From positions 1-64,000 of the forward strand of contig WELA01001729.1 in the NCBI GenBank assembly GCA_009602735.1: a stretch of DNA of 64,000 bases. Direction: 5' to 3'. Positions 21,793-33,601 of the stretch are shown here, piece after piece. Each line of letters starts with the position of its first letter. Position 1 is the stretch's first letter. Below the pieces are notes generated by a model, which was not told the origin of the DNA, made no database searches, and worked only from the letters and a program-made list of their open reading frames with translations. The DNA comes from Mesotaenium endlicherianum. Taxonomy: Eukaryota; Streptophyta; Zygnematophyceae; Zygnematales; Mesotaeniaceae. A program made the translations under genes and the position numbers.

Positions 21793-22561
21793 CATTAGAC
21801 ACTCTTCTCTTCTCGCAATTTCTGGAAAGAAAACTAAAACTGCTATTGGTGATAGGTCTCTGCATAGTAAATTCTGAAAAATTACCTAGCTGTAGTCCAT
21901 GAGTAGCCGGTCATTTAGAATCCACGTTTGCTCAATTTGGAGCATTGGTGAGAGAGATATGATGCTCTAAGTAGAAGGGGGTCAGGCTGCTGGCATTGTT
22001 AGGACAGAATATGCCTTCTGACATTGTGCCCTCCCCTGAACTTGGAATGCTCTGAAACTCAAGACTCTGGTAGAACATCTTGCAGCGCCCAGTTTGAGAC
22101 TTAGTTTGCAGCATTTTGAGAAATATAGAAGGACTTATGATTTTCAGAAGTTTCTGCACAGATTTGGAGGAGTGCCTACTCTCTCAGCTCTCAACAACAC
22201 TCGAGACATGAGAATGCTCTCAAATTTGGTGACCCGGTAGAGTTCTCCAACACGGTCCGTCTGGGACTCGAATTTTTAGATTTGGTGCTGTTCTGTGGCC
22301 GCTATGAATTTTTGAAATTGTGGCAAATTCTGGGCCAACTTGTACAATTTTCTTTATCATTAAGGAGTAGGCTAGCCAATAAGGTCACACCACCTACGAC
22401 CTTGCCTAGTCTACCTTACATGTGTAGCACCTGACTTGGCGCCTTTGACTAGTCCTCTCCACATGTGTGGCATCTGACTTGAAACTGTTGACTAGTTTGC
22501 TCCACATGTGTAAGACCTGACTGGTCGCGCTGAGACGTCGCTTTTTCTATCGGGGGGGTGA
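21793..22561 (+). other. 3' untranslated stretch and polypurine tract of element B
   Basis: No coding sequence is recognised in these 770 bases. A motif around CCACATGTG(T) recurs near 22420, 22460 and 22500. The stretch ends in CGGGGGGGTGA (22551-22561), the polypurine tract directly before the 3' LTR. Confidence 0.7.
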
Positions 22562-23064
22562 TGTAGTGATTTGAGTTATTATATATTAGTTTGCATATAT
22601 TTTAATGTTTTCAAATATATTTGGAGTAGTATTGTGTGGATTCAAGTGTGAATAGGTACTCTAGTGACTTGGTTCATGTCCTTTGAACCTTCGAAGGCAT
22701 TTTCGAAGTTAGAGGAAAGACCTAGAAGAACTCCATGTGGCAAAAGTCAAATGTGCCATTTTTAGGTCAAAAGGACATGTGTACATTATTCTAGAAAGAG
22801 GTGGCAAGTTTTGGGATGTGTTGGGTGCCAACACATCAACATACACTTTCCTAGAAATTACTTATGTAGCAAGTATATAAACAAGAGCTAGAACATAGAA
22901 AGACATGGGAGAATCACTCTTGTACTTGCCAAAATCCAGAAATATATTAACTTTCAAGAAGCCATCTCTCTTTCAAGAAGCTACCACTTGTGTTCAAAGA
23001 TCCTTGTCTTGAATAGATAAAGTATTCTGTTTTACTAAGTACTTTATCTATCTGTTTCACTACA
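22562..23064 (+). repeat. 3' LTR of plus-strand B element
   Basis: 503 bp, TGTAGTG...CACTACA, with the same U5 hairpin as the 5' LTR. It has a 3-bp insertion and about ten substitutions relative to the 5' LTR. Confidence 0.93.
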
Positions 23065-23476
23065 CCTAATGTGGTCAAGAAAAAGCTTGGTCCGATCTAG
23101 GTCGGTCCATATTCGATGGTGCGCTGTGTCGGTCGGAATGCTTACAAACTGACCATGTCAGCGGAATACAAGGGTCACCTTTTAATGTCTCCTTCCTGGA
23201 AGCATACATCAAAGGTGATACAGTGTTCATAGGTCGGTTACCTTCCAACCGGGACCGGTCCCCGCTGTCAGGGACGATGACCCTGAGGATTATGAGGTCA
23301 AGGAAAGTTTAGACGCTTGCTCTGTCTGTCGATCATCTAAATATGTCATGAAATACCTGGTCAGATGGAAGGGTTACGATGCCTTTGGGGATACTTGGGA
23401 ACTTAAGGACCATTTGACCAATGCCAAAGGGGCGTTGAAACGGTTCCACCTTCGGGCGACTGGCGCACCTTCCTAA
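23065..23476 (+). pseudogene. pol: A1 integrase C-terminus and chromodomain
   Basis: The A1 frame resumes right of the B insertion (VVKKKLGP), with frame damage. It ends in a chromodomain (DYEVKESLDACSVCRSSKY, MKYLVRWKGYDAFGDTWEL) and the terminal FHLRATGAPS before a TAA stop. The same ending closes pol in A2, A3 and A4. Confidence 0.85.
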
Positions 23477-23944
23477 CTGTCATTTCACTTGGCATAGGAC
23501 GGTGACAGGAGGTCCTGTCTCCATTTAAGTTGGGGCAATGTACAAGTAAAGGACAATTAGTGTGCGAGAAAGGGAGAGTTATTGACAGTAAAGTTTCAGC
23601 ATAGTGACAGATGTGACAGCCAGGCCCACATTAAGCTAAGTTGGCGGGTGCCCACCACTCGGAAGGATGAAGGGACCAGAACATCACCAAATCACTTAAC
23701 CTACCCTGCAAGCACAATCATTCGTTTATTCTCATTGTACTGTAGCTCCGTTAACTCCTAGTAACCACCCTATGAGGTAAAAGAGAGCAAACCTACTATA
23801 CTGATACGAACTTACTTCTCTTCTTGCAACTCCTGTGACAAAGATTGAGATCCTACTAACTTGTGCCATGGTTATATGTGCAGGATGGCTCCCACCACAC
23901 AAACGGAAGACTGAAAGCGCAAGGTAGAAGAAGCCAGGTAGACA
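23477..23944 (+). other. Spacer between A1 pol and ORF3
   Basis: No gene is seen. It contains TTTAAGTTGGGGCAATGT near 23525, similar to the purine tract before the 3' LTR. Confidence 0.5.
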
Positions 23945-25386
23945 ATGGAGCAATACCAGAAAGAGCTTGCGGCAACGTCCCTCACCAGGAGAGAACAAGA
24001 AAGGGTTCGCAGACAACAAGAGGCGGCAGAAGAAGCACAGAGGAAGAAGGAGCAGGAGGCGGATAATCTCAGGAAAGTTGAGGAGGAGAGACAGAGGAAA
24101 CAACAAGAAGAAGCGGCGGCAGCAGAGGAGGAGAGAAGGAAGAAGGCTGAAGCTGAGAAGCAGAAGAGCCTGGCCACTTATGGATATACTGTGGTGGGTG
24201 GCCAAACCTTTGATAACCTGAAGGAAGCATTACTAGCAGCCCAGGAGATCAACAAGGTGGAATAGAAAACAACGCTACAGAGACAAGGATCTGAACTTAT
24301 GGATAAGTACATTGAGACACACACTGGTATGGTCGTCTACGAAGATTATGCCAAAATGGTGGGGTATACAACAGAGCAGGCACGGTTCCTTGCAGAGGAC
24401 TCGGAAGATAAGCCAATACCAGTGCCTGGCATAGTGGGGAATGAGAGACTCATCAGGATGGTCAGCATGCAGCCCGATAGCTTTAAAGATGCAGTATTTT
24501 ACCTGAACTACTGCCAGCCTATGATGAAGTTGAGAAGAGGAGCTGGGAGTACTTGGCCAGGGAAATAGGGCAGCAGATGTTCTCCCCCCACTGGTTTCCT
24601 TGTAAGTTGAAAAAGGCTGAGCACGGGCCACAGTATTACGAGCAGCCCACAAACTGGAGGTGGATGACCGTCACTAACAGAAAGCAGGAGTGTGACCGGG
24701 CCCACTCAGATGACTTCCACTATGGGCTAGACGGCTACCTCATCCTACCACCTCACATTGCCCCTTGGGACCCCAGGCTGAATGGATGCCTAAGTAATAT
24801 GAATGCTAAGACCAAGGAGCACAGGAGGAGGGAAAGAGACTATTTCTCTAAGGGAAAGCATGCCTTTGTCAAATGGGCGAAGAATGTAGGGAGGATCGAT
24901 ATCAGCAGGCTGAAGGCCAAGCAACCCCCAGCTCGTCCTAAGAAAGGGCGGTCAGTAGATTTTTCCATGTCGACCAGGGAGCAAAATGACTTAGTGGACG
25001 AGACCCCTACCCTTTTAGAGGAGGAAAATGAAGAGGATGAGGAAGAGGGACAGGGCAGAGGAGAAGCATCAGGAGTTGGTACTCAGGAGACCTTAGGGCA
25101 GGCAGAAGCAGGAACTCTTAGGGCGCCAAGATCAGGTGTATGGAATGTGATCCCTACTATAGAGGCAACAGGAATCCGCACTCGTTCTTTTAGCCTACCT
25201 GCCCAAGCAAGGGAAGAAGCTGATCTAACTGTTCATGGCAGCAGAGAAAGGCAAAAATCCCCAGAGGACAGGGGTACCAAAAGAAGTAGCCAGAGGTATG
25301 CTGGCCACCTCCTTCAGTTAAGAACATGTACCTCTTGCCAATCAATTTCAGCATCCTACCGGAATGTCGGTGTATGTGGGCATTAA
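23945..25386 (+). pseudogene. ORF3 of A1, diverged and broken
   Basis: The order matches A3 ORF3: a charged, Gln/Glu/Arg-rich coiled-coil-like start (EEAQRKKEQEADNLRKVEEE), then a globular block and a tail. The block has DKYIETHTGMVVYEDYAKMVGY, IRMVSMQPDSFKD, NWRWMTVTNRK, LPPHIAPWDPRLNG and YFSKGKHAFVKWAK. The tail has a basic GRSVDFSM and an acidic run (EEENEEDEEEGQG). A TAG near 24263 and a frameshift near 24560 disable it. By eye it is only about half identical to A3, yet the same motifs survive in the same order. The function is unknown. Confidence 0.8.
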
Positions 25387-25784
25387 CGCCCAGGTTGTTG
25401 AAGGGTAGGCTACCATCCTTCGTTCTCCTCAAAGCCCAATTTTAGAACAAACAGGGTTCTTTAGAATGCCAGCTGACAGAGCTAGAGTGCTGTCCAGATC
25501 TAGGTCCGAATCTCACTCTTCTGATCCTGGAGCCCCAAGAACAACCCCCTAAATATCAGAACCATCCTCCAGTCAAGCCTTGCTGGAGATCTCTCTGTTT
25601 GCACCCCACAACAGAAGTGGACTGAGGGTGGAGGAGACAATTCCCTGTCACTAGTGATCCCCACAGCTATGCAACAGTGTTGAAGCAAGAGGCAGGTGGT
25701 GGGGGATTAGTTCTGTTAGTTCCCTGACCAGATAATTCTACAGCTTAATATTGTCGAGGCGATAAAAATTTAAGTTAGAGGGAT
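25387..25784 (+). other. A1 region after ORF3 and polypurine tract
   Basis: It contains remnants of the ORF3 C-terminal tail in shifted frames. It ends in AAGTTAGAGGGAT (25772-25784), the purine tract next to the LTR. Confidence 0.6.
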
Positions 25785-26502
25785 TGTAATGAATCAGTAT
25801 ATTGGTAGATATAATATTCATTTGACTATATAGTTAGTTAAGTTCAGCCTGCTGAACCTTAGTCAATATTCCGTCTGCTGGACTTTATATACTTATCAAT
25901 TTAATGACTCAGCCGAGAGCAGCAGGCTGAAGTCAATTTAGATCAGCTTGCTGATGCATTCTTTGAGAGCCAGCTGACTTCCGTACTCGGTAGCAGCGAG
26001 CTGCCTAGATATGCATCTAAGTGTGATATGCTAGATGAATGGCCAGATGACATCCTTGGGATGGATGGCGATTCGGGATGATGGGAGATGGTGGTGGGTT
26101 TGGTTAACCGAGGTCCTACCAACGTGGTTAACTCCCAGGTAGGCGGTGGCATCGCACTTGCCGTTGAACAGTAAACTCATTCCATGTACATATGCTAGGT
26201 ATTGCTCTCGAGTTCGGCATTCGGAAACGAGGCCAACTCTCTTGTACAGCTTACGGAGGGAGATCTGAATGCAAGGTGAGAAGCCATTGATACGCACTGT
26301 CTTCTAGCCTTGCTTATGTATGACTTTACTGATCGCATTATTGATGCTAGTTTACTTGCATTTGACTTGCGAGCATTATCCACTGCTAGTGTGTTGTCTT
26401 TTCCTGTTTAATAAGTTTACAGAAAATACCATAAAGACTACTCGCTGATATAAGGATCTCTGTTAATTTTAAATCGCCTATTTGGTAAGTCAATTCATTT
26501 CA
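25785..26502 (+). repeat. 3' LTR of A1
   Basis: 718 bp, from TGTAATGAATCAG to GTCAATTCATTTCA. The ends form a short inverted repeat (TGTAATGAATC / TGAAATGAATT). A TATA-like TTTATATA lies near 25885. U3 is rich in palindromic TCAGCNNGCTGA motifs. Confidence 0.92.
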
Positions 26503-27008
26503 ACTTCGCACATGTGAGTATATTGACATAATGCTTATTTAGTGTTGTATTTGTACATGCAATTAATGAAAGAAATAATAAACTGATTCATTACAGTGGC
26601 TAAGAGCAAATGGCTCAAGTCCGGCCGGCATAGATGCTATAGGTTCAAAGGTTTGTAAGTTGGACATTGTAAAATTTATGCAAAAATCTTGGTGGGCAAT
26701 TTTCAATGTATTTGGCGTTGCTTGTTGACTTGCTCAGACGTCATTTTTGTAAACTATAACTTGTTCAAATTGCATGCTACTGAACTTTGGCAAAAGCCTG
26801 TTTGGAAGTAACGCTTCTGTCCTTGTGAGGAAAATTGAGTAGCAATTTTTTTTTTGCAAATTACTAATAATAAGAGCTAAGGTGGAAAGGTGACTTGGTG
26901 TGAGTAACACCAAGTGCTAACCCTCAAATTGGCTTGTGCCATTGCAGGATGACCAACAATGGTCAGTCCCAGGCACTCTGCCACCAATACATGTCACATG
27001 TGCGAAGG
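26503..27008. other. Unassigned 506-bp segment with inverted ends
   Basis: CTTCGCACATGTG at 26504-26516 is matched in inverted orientation by CACATGTGCGAAG at 26995-27007, so the segment ends in 13-bp inverted repeats flush against two A LTRs. AAACTGATTCATTACA near 26580 resembles the terminus of an A LTR. No coding sequence is recognised. Confidence 0.5.
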
Positions 27009-27754
27009 TGAAATGAATCGACTTACCAAATAGGCGATTAACAATTAATAAAGATCTTTATATCAGCAAGTAATCTTTATGGTATTTTTCGTTAACTGGT
27101 TTAACGGCAAAGGACAACACACTAGCAGTGAATAATACTCGTCAGTCAAATGAGAGTAAACTAGCATCAATAATGCAAATCAGTAAACTCATACATAAGC
27201 AAGGTTAGAAGACAGTGCGTATCAATGGCTTCTCGCCTTGGATTCAGATCTCTCTTAGTAAGCTGTACAAGAGAGTTGGCCTCGTTTCCGAATGCCGAAC
27301 TCGAGAGCAATGCCTAGCATATGTACATGGAATGAGTTTACTGTTCAACGGTCAGTGCGATGGCACCGCCTACCCGGGAGTTAACCACGTTGGTAGGACC
27401 TCGGTTAACCAAATCCACCGCCATCTCCCATCATCCCGAATAGCCATCCATCATGGGGATGTCATCTGGCCATTCATCTAGCAGGTGGTACTTAGATGCA
27501 TATCAAGGCAGTTCGCTGCTACCGAGCACGAAAGTCAGCTGGCTGTCAAAGAATGTGTCAGCAAGCTGACTTAAGTTGACTTCAGCCTGCTGCTTTTGGC
27601 AGAGTCATTAAACTGATAATTATATAAAGTCCAGCAGACTGAACATTAACCAAAGTTCAGCAGACTGACTACTAACTAAAGTTCAGCAGGCTGAACTAAA
27701 TTAACTATTATATTTAAATGAATATCATATCTACTAATATACTGATTCATTACA
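27009..27754 (-). repeat. Solo A-type LTR with target duplication
   Basis: 746 bp from TGAAATGAATCG to CTGATTCATTACA, flanked by GAAGG on both sides (27004-27008 and 27755-27759). Neither a primer-binding site nor a purine tract adjoins it. It is therefore a solo LTR left by LTR-LTR recombination. It is longer than the 720-bp consensus because a TTCAGCAGRCTGA unit is repeated once more near 27655-27690. Confidence 0.9.
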
Positions 27755-28269
27755 GAAGGTCGATTGATCACGCTGATTTTCCACGTGCAGGGATGCACCG
27801 ACCAGTCGACTAGGCAAAGAACACACTCGTGAAGGGCCACTGACACATCAACCAGATGAGCGGCACACGTGCCGGAGAGCAACACACGTGCCCTGGTTTT
27901 GACATGGTCAGGCACGACATTGTCTTTCACATTGGATCGATGGTGAATTGCAACATTGTGGGGGAGCGACGAAATGCTATCCACAACGCGACTTCAAACA
28001 ACCAAGCCGGGCGATAAAATCAAACGTCAAGGTGACGTCGGCGACGTTCTTCAACGTCAAACAAAATCAAAAGTGCACAAGAAACACCTACAAGCCATGG
28101 TTGCCACCCACAGAGAACGCCTAAAGAATAAAGGAGAGCACAACTCGCTTGGATCGGCAGCACACCCTCTTTTCTTCTTCCAAAGCACACCCTCTCTTCC
28201 TCTCCCAACCTCTCGCGGCGCTAATTTTTGGGGCTTTTTGAGTAATATATATCAAAATGGTTGGAAAGT
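27755..28269. other. Unassigned 515-bp segment
   Basis: This is the target DNA between the solo LTR and element A2. A 117-residue plus-strand frame (27956-28309) runs into the next LTR and has no recognisable domain. No function is assigned. Confidence 0.4.
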
Positions 28270-28989
28270 TGAAATGAATCGACTTACCAAACAGGCTATT
28301 AACAATTAATGAAGATCTTTATATCAGCAAGTAATCTTCATGGTATTTTCTGTTAAGTGATTAAACAGCAAAAGACAACACACTAGCAGGGGACAATACT
28401 CGCAAGTCAAATGGAAGTAAACTAGCATCAATTATGCAATCAGTAAACTCATACATAAGCAAGGCTAGCAGACAGTGTGTAATTATGGCTTTTTGCCTTG
28501 GATTCAGATATCTCTCCGTAAGCTAAAGTAGAGAGTTGGCCTCGTTTCCAAATCCCAAACTCGAGAGCAATACCTAGCATATGTACATGGAATGAGTTTA
28601 CTGTTCAACGGCCAATGCGATGGCACCGCCTACCCGGGAGTTAACCACGTTGCTAGGACCTCGGTTAACCAAATCCACCGCCATATCCTATCATCCCGAA
28701 TCGCCATCCATCCTAAGGATGTCATCTGGCCATTTTTCTAGCACACCACACTTAGATGCATATCTAGGCAGTTCGCTGCTGTCGAGTACGGAGATCAGCT
28801 GGCTGTCAAAGAATGTTTAAGCAAGCTGACCTAAGTTGACTTCGGCCTGCTGCTCCCGGCTGAGTCATTAAACTGATTATTTTATAAGGTCCAGCAAACT
28901 CAATATTGACTAAAGTTTAGCAGGCTAACATTATTTAACTATTATATATAAAATGGATATTATATCTACCAATATACTGATTCATTACA
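28270..28989 (-). repeat. 3' LTR of A2
   Basis: 720 bp in antisense orientation. The base after it begins the element's purine tract (ATCCCTCCAACTTAA on the plus strand), so it is a 3' LTR and not a solo one. Confidence 0.9.
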
Positions 28990-29160
28990 ATCCCTCCAAC
29001 TTAACAGGTTGTCGCCTTGACAACACTAACACTGAGTACATGGTTTTCTTCAACTCAAAGTATTGACCTCCCTCCCACCACCTCTTGCTCTAACACTGAT
29101 GCCTAACTGTGGGAATCACTAGTAACAGAGTGCTGTCTCTCCGCCCTCAATCTACTGCCC

Positions 29161-30840
29161 TTATGAGGGAGATGTTCCTGGGGCTCTACGGTTAGGGGAG
29201 CGAGATCGGAAGCCAGACCTCCTCTTTCTGTCTTGGATTCTCCTGAAGCTTGGGGGCTCCGAGTAAGGGGAATCAAGGGGAGAACGCAGTAACTGGGCTA
29301 TATCCTTGTGCACAGTTTGAAAATGAAGGGAGGCAGCCTTCTTCTGGGCATCCCTCAAACTGACAGGTACATATATCGGCATCCCAGAAGGAAGTTGCAT
29401 GACATGAGCCAAGGGCACATGTCCTCTCTACGAGGAAGATGCTGACAGGCCTCTGGCTATCTCTCTAGCAGCCCTCCTGTCTGCCCTGTCTGACTGGGTC
29501 TTTGCGCCTGCGGATGGGCTCTGTCCTCTGGCAGTTCTAACCAAGTGATATCTTCCTTTTCAGCAAGCTGGTGCAGGGCTATGTCTGCCCTGGCTAACCC
29601 AGTCTTCTCCATTACAGGGGATGTGGCAGGTGTCTGGGTCACAGCGGGGCTAGTGTCCTCTTCCTCGCCTTCCTCCTCTTCTTCCTCTAACTCCTCTTCT
29701 TCCCTCGGCTCCTCTGAGACTGCTAGTCTCCTCTGTCAGCTGCTCTAGCTCTTCCCGAGAAAAAGAATACCCCACTGACCTTCCCCTTTTGGGTGCTGGT
29801 AGGGGCTGTTGAGACCTGACCGCATACTGGTCTTTCTCTCCCTGCTTGCTTGCCCATTTGGCATAAGCGTGCTTCCCTTTAGAGAATGACTCTTGGGCCC
29901 TGCTCCTGTCCTCCTGCATTTCTTGACTCATGCAGTCTCTTACTCCATCCAATCTTGGGTCCCAAGCTGCAATGTGAGGAGGCAACACTATGTTCCCCTG
30001 TAGGTCTATTAGGAAATCTTCCTCCCCTGCCCTGTCATTTTGCTGGTCCCTCATGTTGATGGTCATCCACCGCCAATCGATGGGTTTCTGGAAGAAGGCA
30101 GGGTCTGTCCTTTTCAGCGTACAAGGGTACCAGTGCCCTGCGAAGTCCAGCTGAGTGGTTTCCCTGGCCAAGAATTCCCAGCTCCTTCTCTCCACCTCAT
30201 TATACATGGCCTTGAACCTGTTATGGGATGTGGAGTCCTTAAAGCTGTCCGCGTCCATGGGGATCATCATGATGACCCTATCTTTCCCCCAGATACCCGG
30301 AATTGATACAGCTCCTTCCTCATTCACTTGCGCCATTGCCTTGGCCTCTCTGACCGTACATCCTACCATCCTGGCATAATCGTGGTAGAGGAGGACGCCT
30401 GTGCTGACCTCTGTATACTTGTCAAAGTTTTTGGATGTCTCCCCTTCCCTCTGCAGGATGTCCTTCTGCGACTCACTGCGACTGCTGTGGGCATACTTGA
30501 AGGCCTCCTCCAGTAGATCAAAGCCCTTGCCCAGCACTGTGTAGCGGTAGCTGGTGATTCTCCTTTGTTCTTCTTTAGCCTGCTGCTTCCGCCTCTCCTC
30601 AGCTTGCCTCTCCTCTGCCTTCTTGGCCTCCACTGCAGCTTATCTGTCCAGTTCTTCCTGCCTCAACCTGGCCTGTTCCTCCTCCTCCTCCTTCTTCTGT
30701 GCCTCCCGCTGTTGTTGGAGTCGTGGTGATTCCCGAGCGGAGATGGAGGATAATTCCTTGTCGCCACGGAATTGCAAGTATTATGCATGTGCCTTTTCCG
30801 CTCTTCTCTTCCTCTTAAGTTCCGACTTCTGAGTCATCAT
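29161..30840 (-). pseudogene. ORF3 of A2
   Basis: It starts with MMTQKSELKRKRRAEKAHA at 30840. A TAA interrupts the coiled-coil stretch near 30640. A long open part follows (30633-29650) with the conserved block: YHDYARMVGC, IMMIPMDADSFKD, DWRWMTINMRD, LPPHIAAWDPRLDGVRD and SFSKGKHAYAKWASKQ. The acidic region is frameshifted near 29700, and the C-terminal tail (HVMQLPSGMPIYVPVSLRDA) reads at 29418-29161. It is nearly identical to the A4 copy, including the same first stop. No known family is recognised. Confidence 0.8.
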
Positions 30841-31190
30841 GCTCAATCATAAACACAATGCAATCTGTGAAGTCATGGTACTTTGCCGCTACTGAGTACC
30901 CTTGGTGGAGAAGAACGTGGTAGGGAGAGTTCCAAGTGTGTAATATCTTGTGTGAGTGAGTGTAATAGGAGAACTGAGTCAGAGAGAAAAAGTGAGTGTT
31001 AGCGCAGATTGAGTGTGCAGAGTGGTTACATAAAAATTTGCTGGCTGATCCCGAGACAGAACACAAACCCTCCAACTTAATTTTAAGGTGGGCTGCCTAT
31101 CACAACTATCACTATCTATCACTAACTGTCACGTTCCCCTCCAACTTCCGTGGAGGTCCTGTCACCAATCCATGGCGGCTGAAATAACAG
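30841..31190 (-). other. A2 spacer between pol and ORF3
   Basis: It is non-coding. Two purine-tract-like copies on the minus strand (31068-31080 and near 31137-31150, core AAGTTGGAGG) resemble the tract next to the 3' LTR. Confidence 0.55.
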
Positions 31191-32880
31191 TTAGGGAGGT
31201 GTGCCAGCCGCCCGAAGGTGGAACCGCTTCAACGCTCCTTTGGCATTGGTCTGTTGGTCTTTAAACTCCCAAGTGTTCCCAGAGGCATCGTACCCCTTCC
31301 ATCTAACCAGGTACTTCATGACATATTTAGATGATCGACGAACTGAGCGTGCGTCAAAAATCTCCTCAACCTCATACTCCTCAAAGTCACCATGCCTGAC
31401 AGCGGGTACCGGTCCCGGTTGGACAGGTAACAGACCTGTGAACAGTGTGTCACCTTTGATGTACGGTTCCAGGAAGGAGACATTAAAGACTGGGTGACCC
31501 TTGTGATCTGCTGACATGTTCAGTTTGTAAGCATTCTGACCGACACGGCGCACCATCAAATATGGGCCGACCCAGACCGGACCAAGCCTTTTCTTGACCA
31601 CACCAAGCAGGTACAGGTGTTGAGAATGCAGTTTGACCAAATCGTCCTTAGAAAATGTCAGCTCTCGACGGTGCTGATTAGCGTATTTTTGTTGATTTTC
31701 TTGGGCTTTGTGCAGGTTTTGTTGGACTTTCGGCAGGGTGTCAGCAAACTCTTGGATTAACAGTTTGGAGATCGGATTGTCAATCCCTTCAAGGTGAGTA
31801 AAAGACTCTCCTAGTAAATCTAAAGGAAACTTAGGGCCTCTACCCAAGCTCAGTTCAAAAGGAGTCTTGCCCGTTGATGCGTGCACCGCACTGTTGACCG
31901 CGAACTGGATTTGAGGCAACAGGTCATCCCAGTTGTCTTGTTTTTGGTTAACATATGCTCTCAGCACCTCTTGCAGAACTCGGTTACTTCTTTTAGTCTG
32001 CCCATCAGTCTGAGGCTGGTTTGCTGTGCTGAGCAGCTGTTTGACTCCCTTTAACCCCATTAAAGCTCTCCACAACTTAGAGGTAAATTTTGTGTCTCTG
32101 TGTGAGATGATATTAGAGGGTAGCCCATGTTGGCATACTACATGGTTGTAGAACTGTCTCGCTGTTCCGAGTGCAGTTACTTTGACAGTTGTGGGGATGA
32201 AAATGCCCATTTTTGTCAGTTTATCCACTACTACCCGTATCTAATCATGCCCATTGGCAGTTCATGGTAGTATTACTACCTAGTCCATGAAACTTGTTTT
32301 CCGGCGTCCAGCTAAGATGGGCAGTGGTTGTAAAAGACCCCCCGGTGGTGTGTGCCTAGACTTATTTCTCTAACACTGATCACAAGACTTCACATATTTC
32401 AAGACCTCCCGAGGCAACCCATCCCAATGATAATGTTTTGCAAGTTTGCCAACAATTTTGGCCTGCCCCAAATGTCCACCCAGTAAACTGTCATGCGCTT
32501 GACTCAGTAAGAGGGACCTCATTTCCAAGTTATTAGAAATGACCAACTTCAGTCTACCTGAAGTGGTTTTAGTCACCGAGACCCCTCCCTTAAGCCTATA
32601 CCCGAGTGCAGTAGCAGGACACACACCATCAGTGAGGCTGGGCTCAAATGTTGGGTCCGAAAGGTCGGCTTTCCTAAGTTGTTCAAGGAAGGACCTTTTC
32701 ACCTTTAGTGAAGTGAGTGCACGAAGGACTTTATCTACAGCATGCTGACTAAAGTTCCTTTCTTGCAAGTCAGGTCTTCTAGAGAGTGCATCAACAGGAT
32801 TCAACTTCCCTGGTTTGTAGTCGATCTGGACATGGAACTGCTCCAGCATCTAGCTCCAGCGGTTCTTCCTCCTCGACAGC
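31191..32880 (-). pseudogene. pol: A2 pol, distal part: RNase H end, integrase, chromodomain
   Basis: From 32880 leftward come the RNase H end and tether (VQIDYKPGKLNPVDALSRRPD), the integrase zinc region ([17 protein letters not shown]), then the core. The core is damaged near 32230-32370 (stops) and reads from [18 protein letters not shown] at 32228. The catalytic segment reads ISHRDTKFTSK where A4 has ISDRDSKFTSK, so a catalytic Asp is changed to His. The C-terminal chromodomain is EYEVEEIFDARSVRRSSKY, MKYLVRWKGYDASGNTWEF. Confidence 0.88.
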
Positions 32881-33601
32881 TGAAATGAATCGACTTACCA
32901 AATAGGCGATTAACAATCAATAAAGATCTTTATATTAGCAAGTAATCTTTATGGTGTTTTCCGTTAACTGGTTAAACGGCAAGGACAACACACTAGCAGT
33001 GAATAATACTCGTAAGTCAAATGCGAGTAAACTAGCATCAATAATGCAAATCACTAAACTCATACATAAGCAAGGTTAGAAGACAGTGCGTATCAATGGC
33101 TTCTCGCCTTGGATTTAGATCGCTCTCAGTAAGCTGTACCAGAGAGTTGGCCTCGTTTTTAAATGCCGAACTCGAGAGCAATGCCTAGCATATGTACATG
33201 GAATGAGTTTACTGTTCAGCGGTCAGTGCGATGGCACCGCCTACCCGGGAGTTAACCACGTTGGTAGGACCTCGGTCAACCAAATCCACTGCCATCTCCC
33301 ATCATCCCGAATCGCCATCCATCATAGGGATGTCATTTGGCCATTCATCTAGCATACCACTCTTAGATGCATATCGAGGCAGTTCGCTGCTACCGAGTAC
33401 GGAAGTCAGCTGGCTGTCAAAGAATGTGTCAGCAAGCTGACTTAAGGTGACCTCAGCCTGCTACTTCCGGCCTGAGTCATTAAACTGATATTAAATATGA
33501 AGTCCAGCAGACTGATCATTAACTAGAGTTCAGCAGGCTGAACTTATTTAACTATATTCTTTATAAGAATATTATGTCAACCAGTATACTGATTCATTAC
33601 A
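32881..33601 (-). repeat. 3' LTR of A3
   Basis: 721 bp, adjoining the purine tract ATAAGTTGGAGGGAT (minus strand, 33602-33616). Confidence 0.94.

Larger units (their letters stand above)
16386..23064 (+). mobile_element. Ty3/Gypsy chromovirus, family B, complete-length plus-strand copy
   Basis: The element has both LTRs (16386-16885 and 22562-23064), a primer-binding site, gag, pol with chromodomain, a 3' untranslated stretch and a polypurine tract. It lies in the A1 integrase. The flanking five bases are CCTGG on the left and CCTAA on the right. The intact A sequence reads CCTGG across the site, so this is a 5-bp duplication with two later changes. The LTRs differ at about ten positions plus one 3-bp indel (roughly 98% identical). 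Pol has a stop and a frameshift. Confidence 0.94.
12478..26502 (+). mobile_element. Ty3/Gypsy chromovirus A1, 5' truncated, with two nested insertions
   Basis: Plus-strand order is the gag zinc knuckle, protease, RT with an internal deletion, RNase H, integrase, chromodomain, ORF3 and a 3' LTR (25785-26502). A solo A-type LTR sits in the integrase at 15388-16087, and a B element occupies 16386-23064. The 5' LTR and most of gag are missing. A1 is the most diverged A copy here and helps show what is conserved in ORF3. Confidence 0.9.

Noticed and set aside
27215-27481. Recurring 88-residue frame (MRINGFSPWIQISLSKLYKR) at several places (also 15576, 41152, 55066)
   Set aside because: It lies in every A LTR on the antisense strand. 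Its repetition comes from the LTR, not from a gene.
25785-27754. The two opposed LTRs as one fold-back transposon
   Set aside because: One is the proven 3' LTR of A1 and the other a solo LTR with its own target duplication.
27956-28309. 117-residue frame as a host gene
   Set aside because: It runs into the A2 LTR and shows no domain or sensible composition.
27009-28989. LTR pair 27009-27754 and 28270-28989 as one small non-autonomous element
   Set aside because: The first LTR has its own GAAGG duplication, and the space between holds no primer site or purine tract at the right ends. The second LTR belongs to A2.
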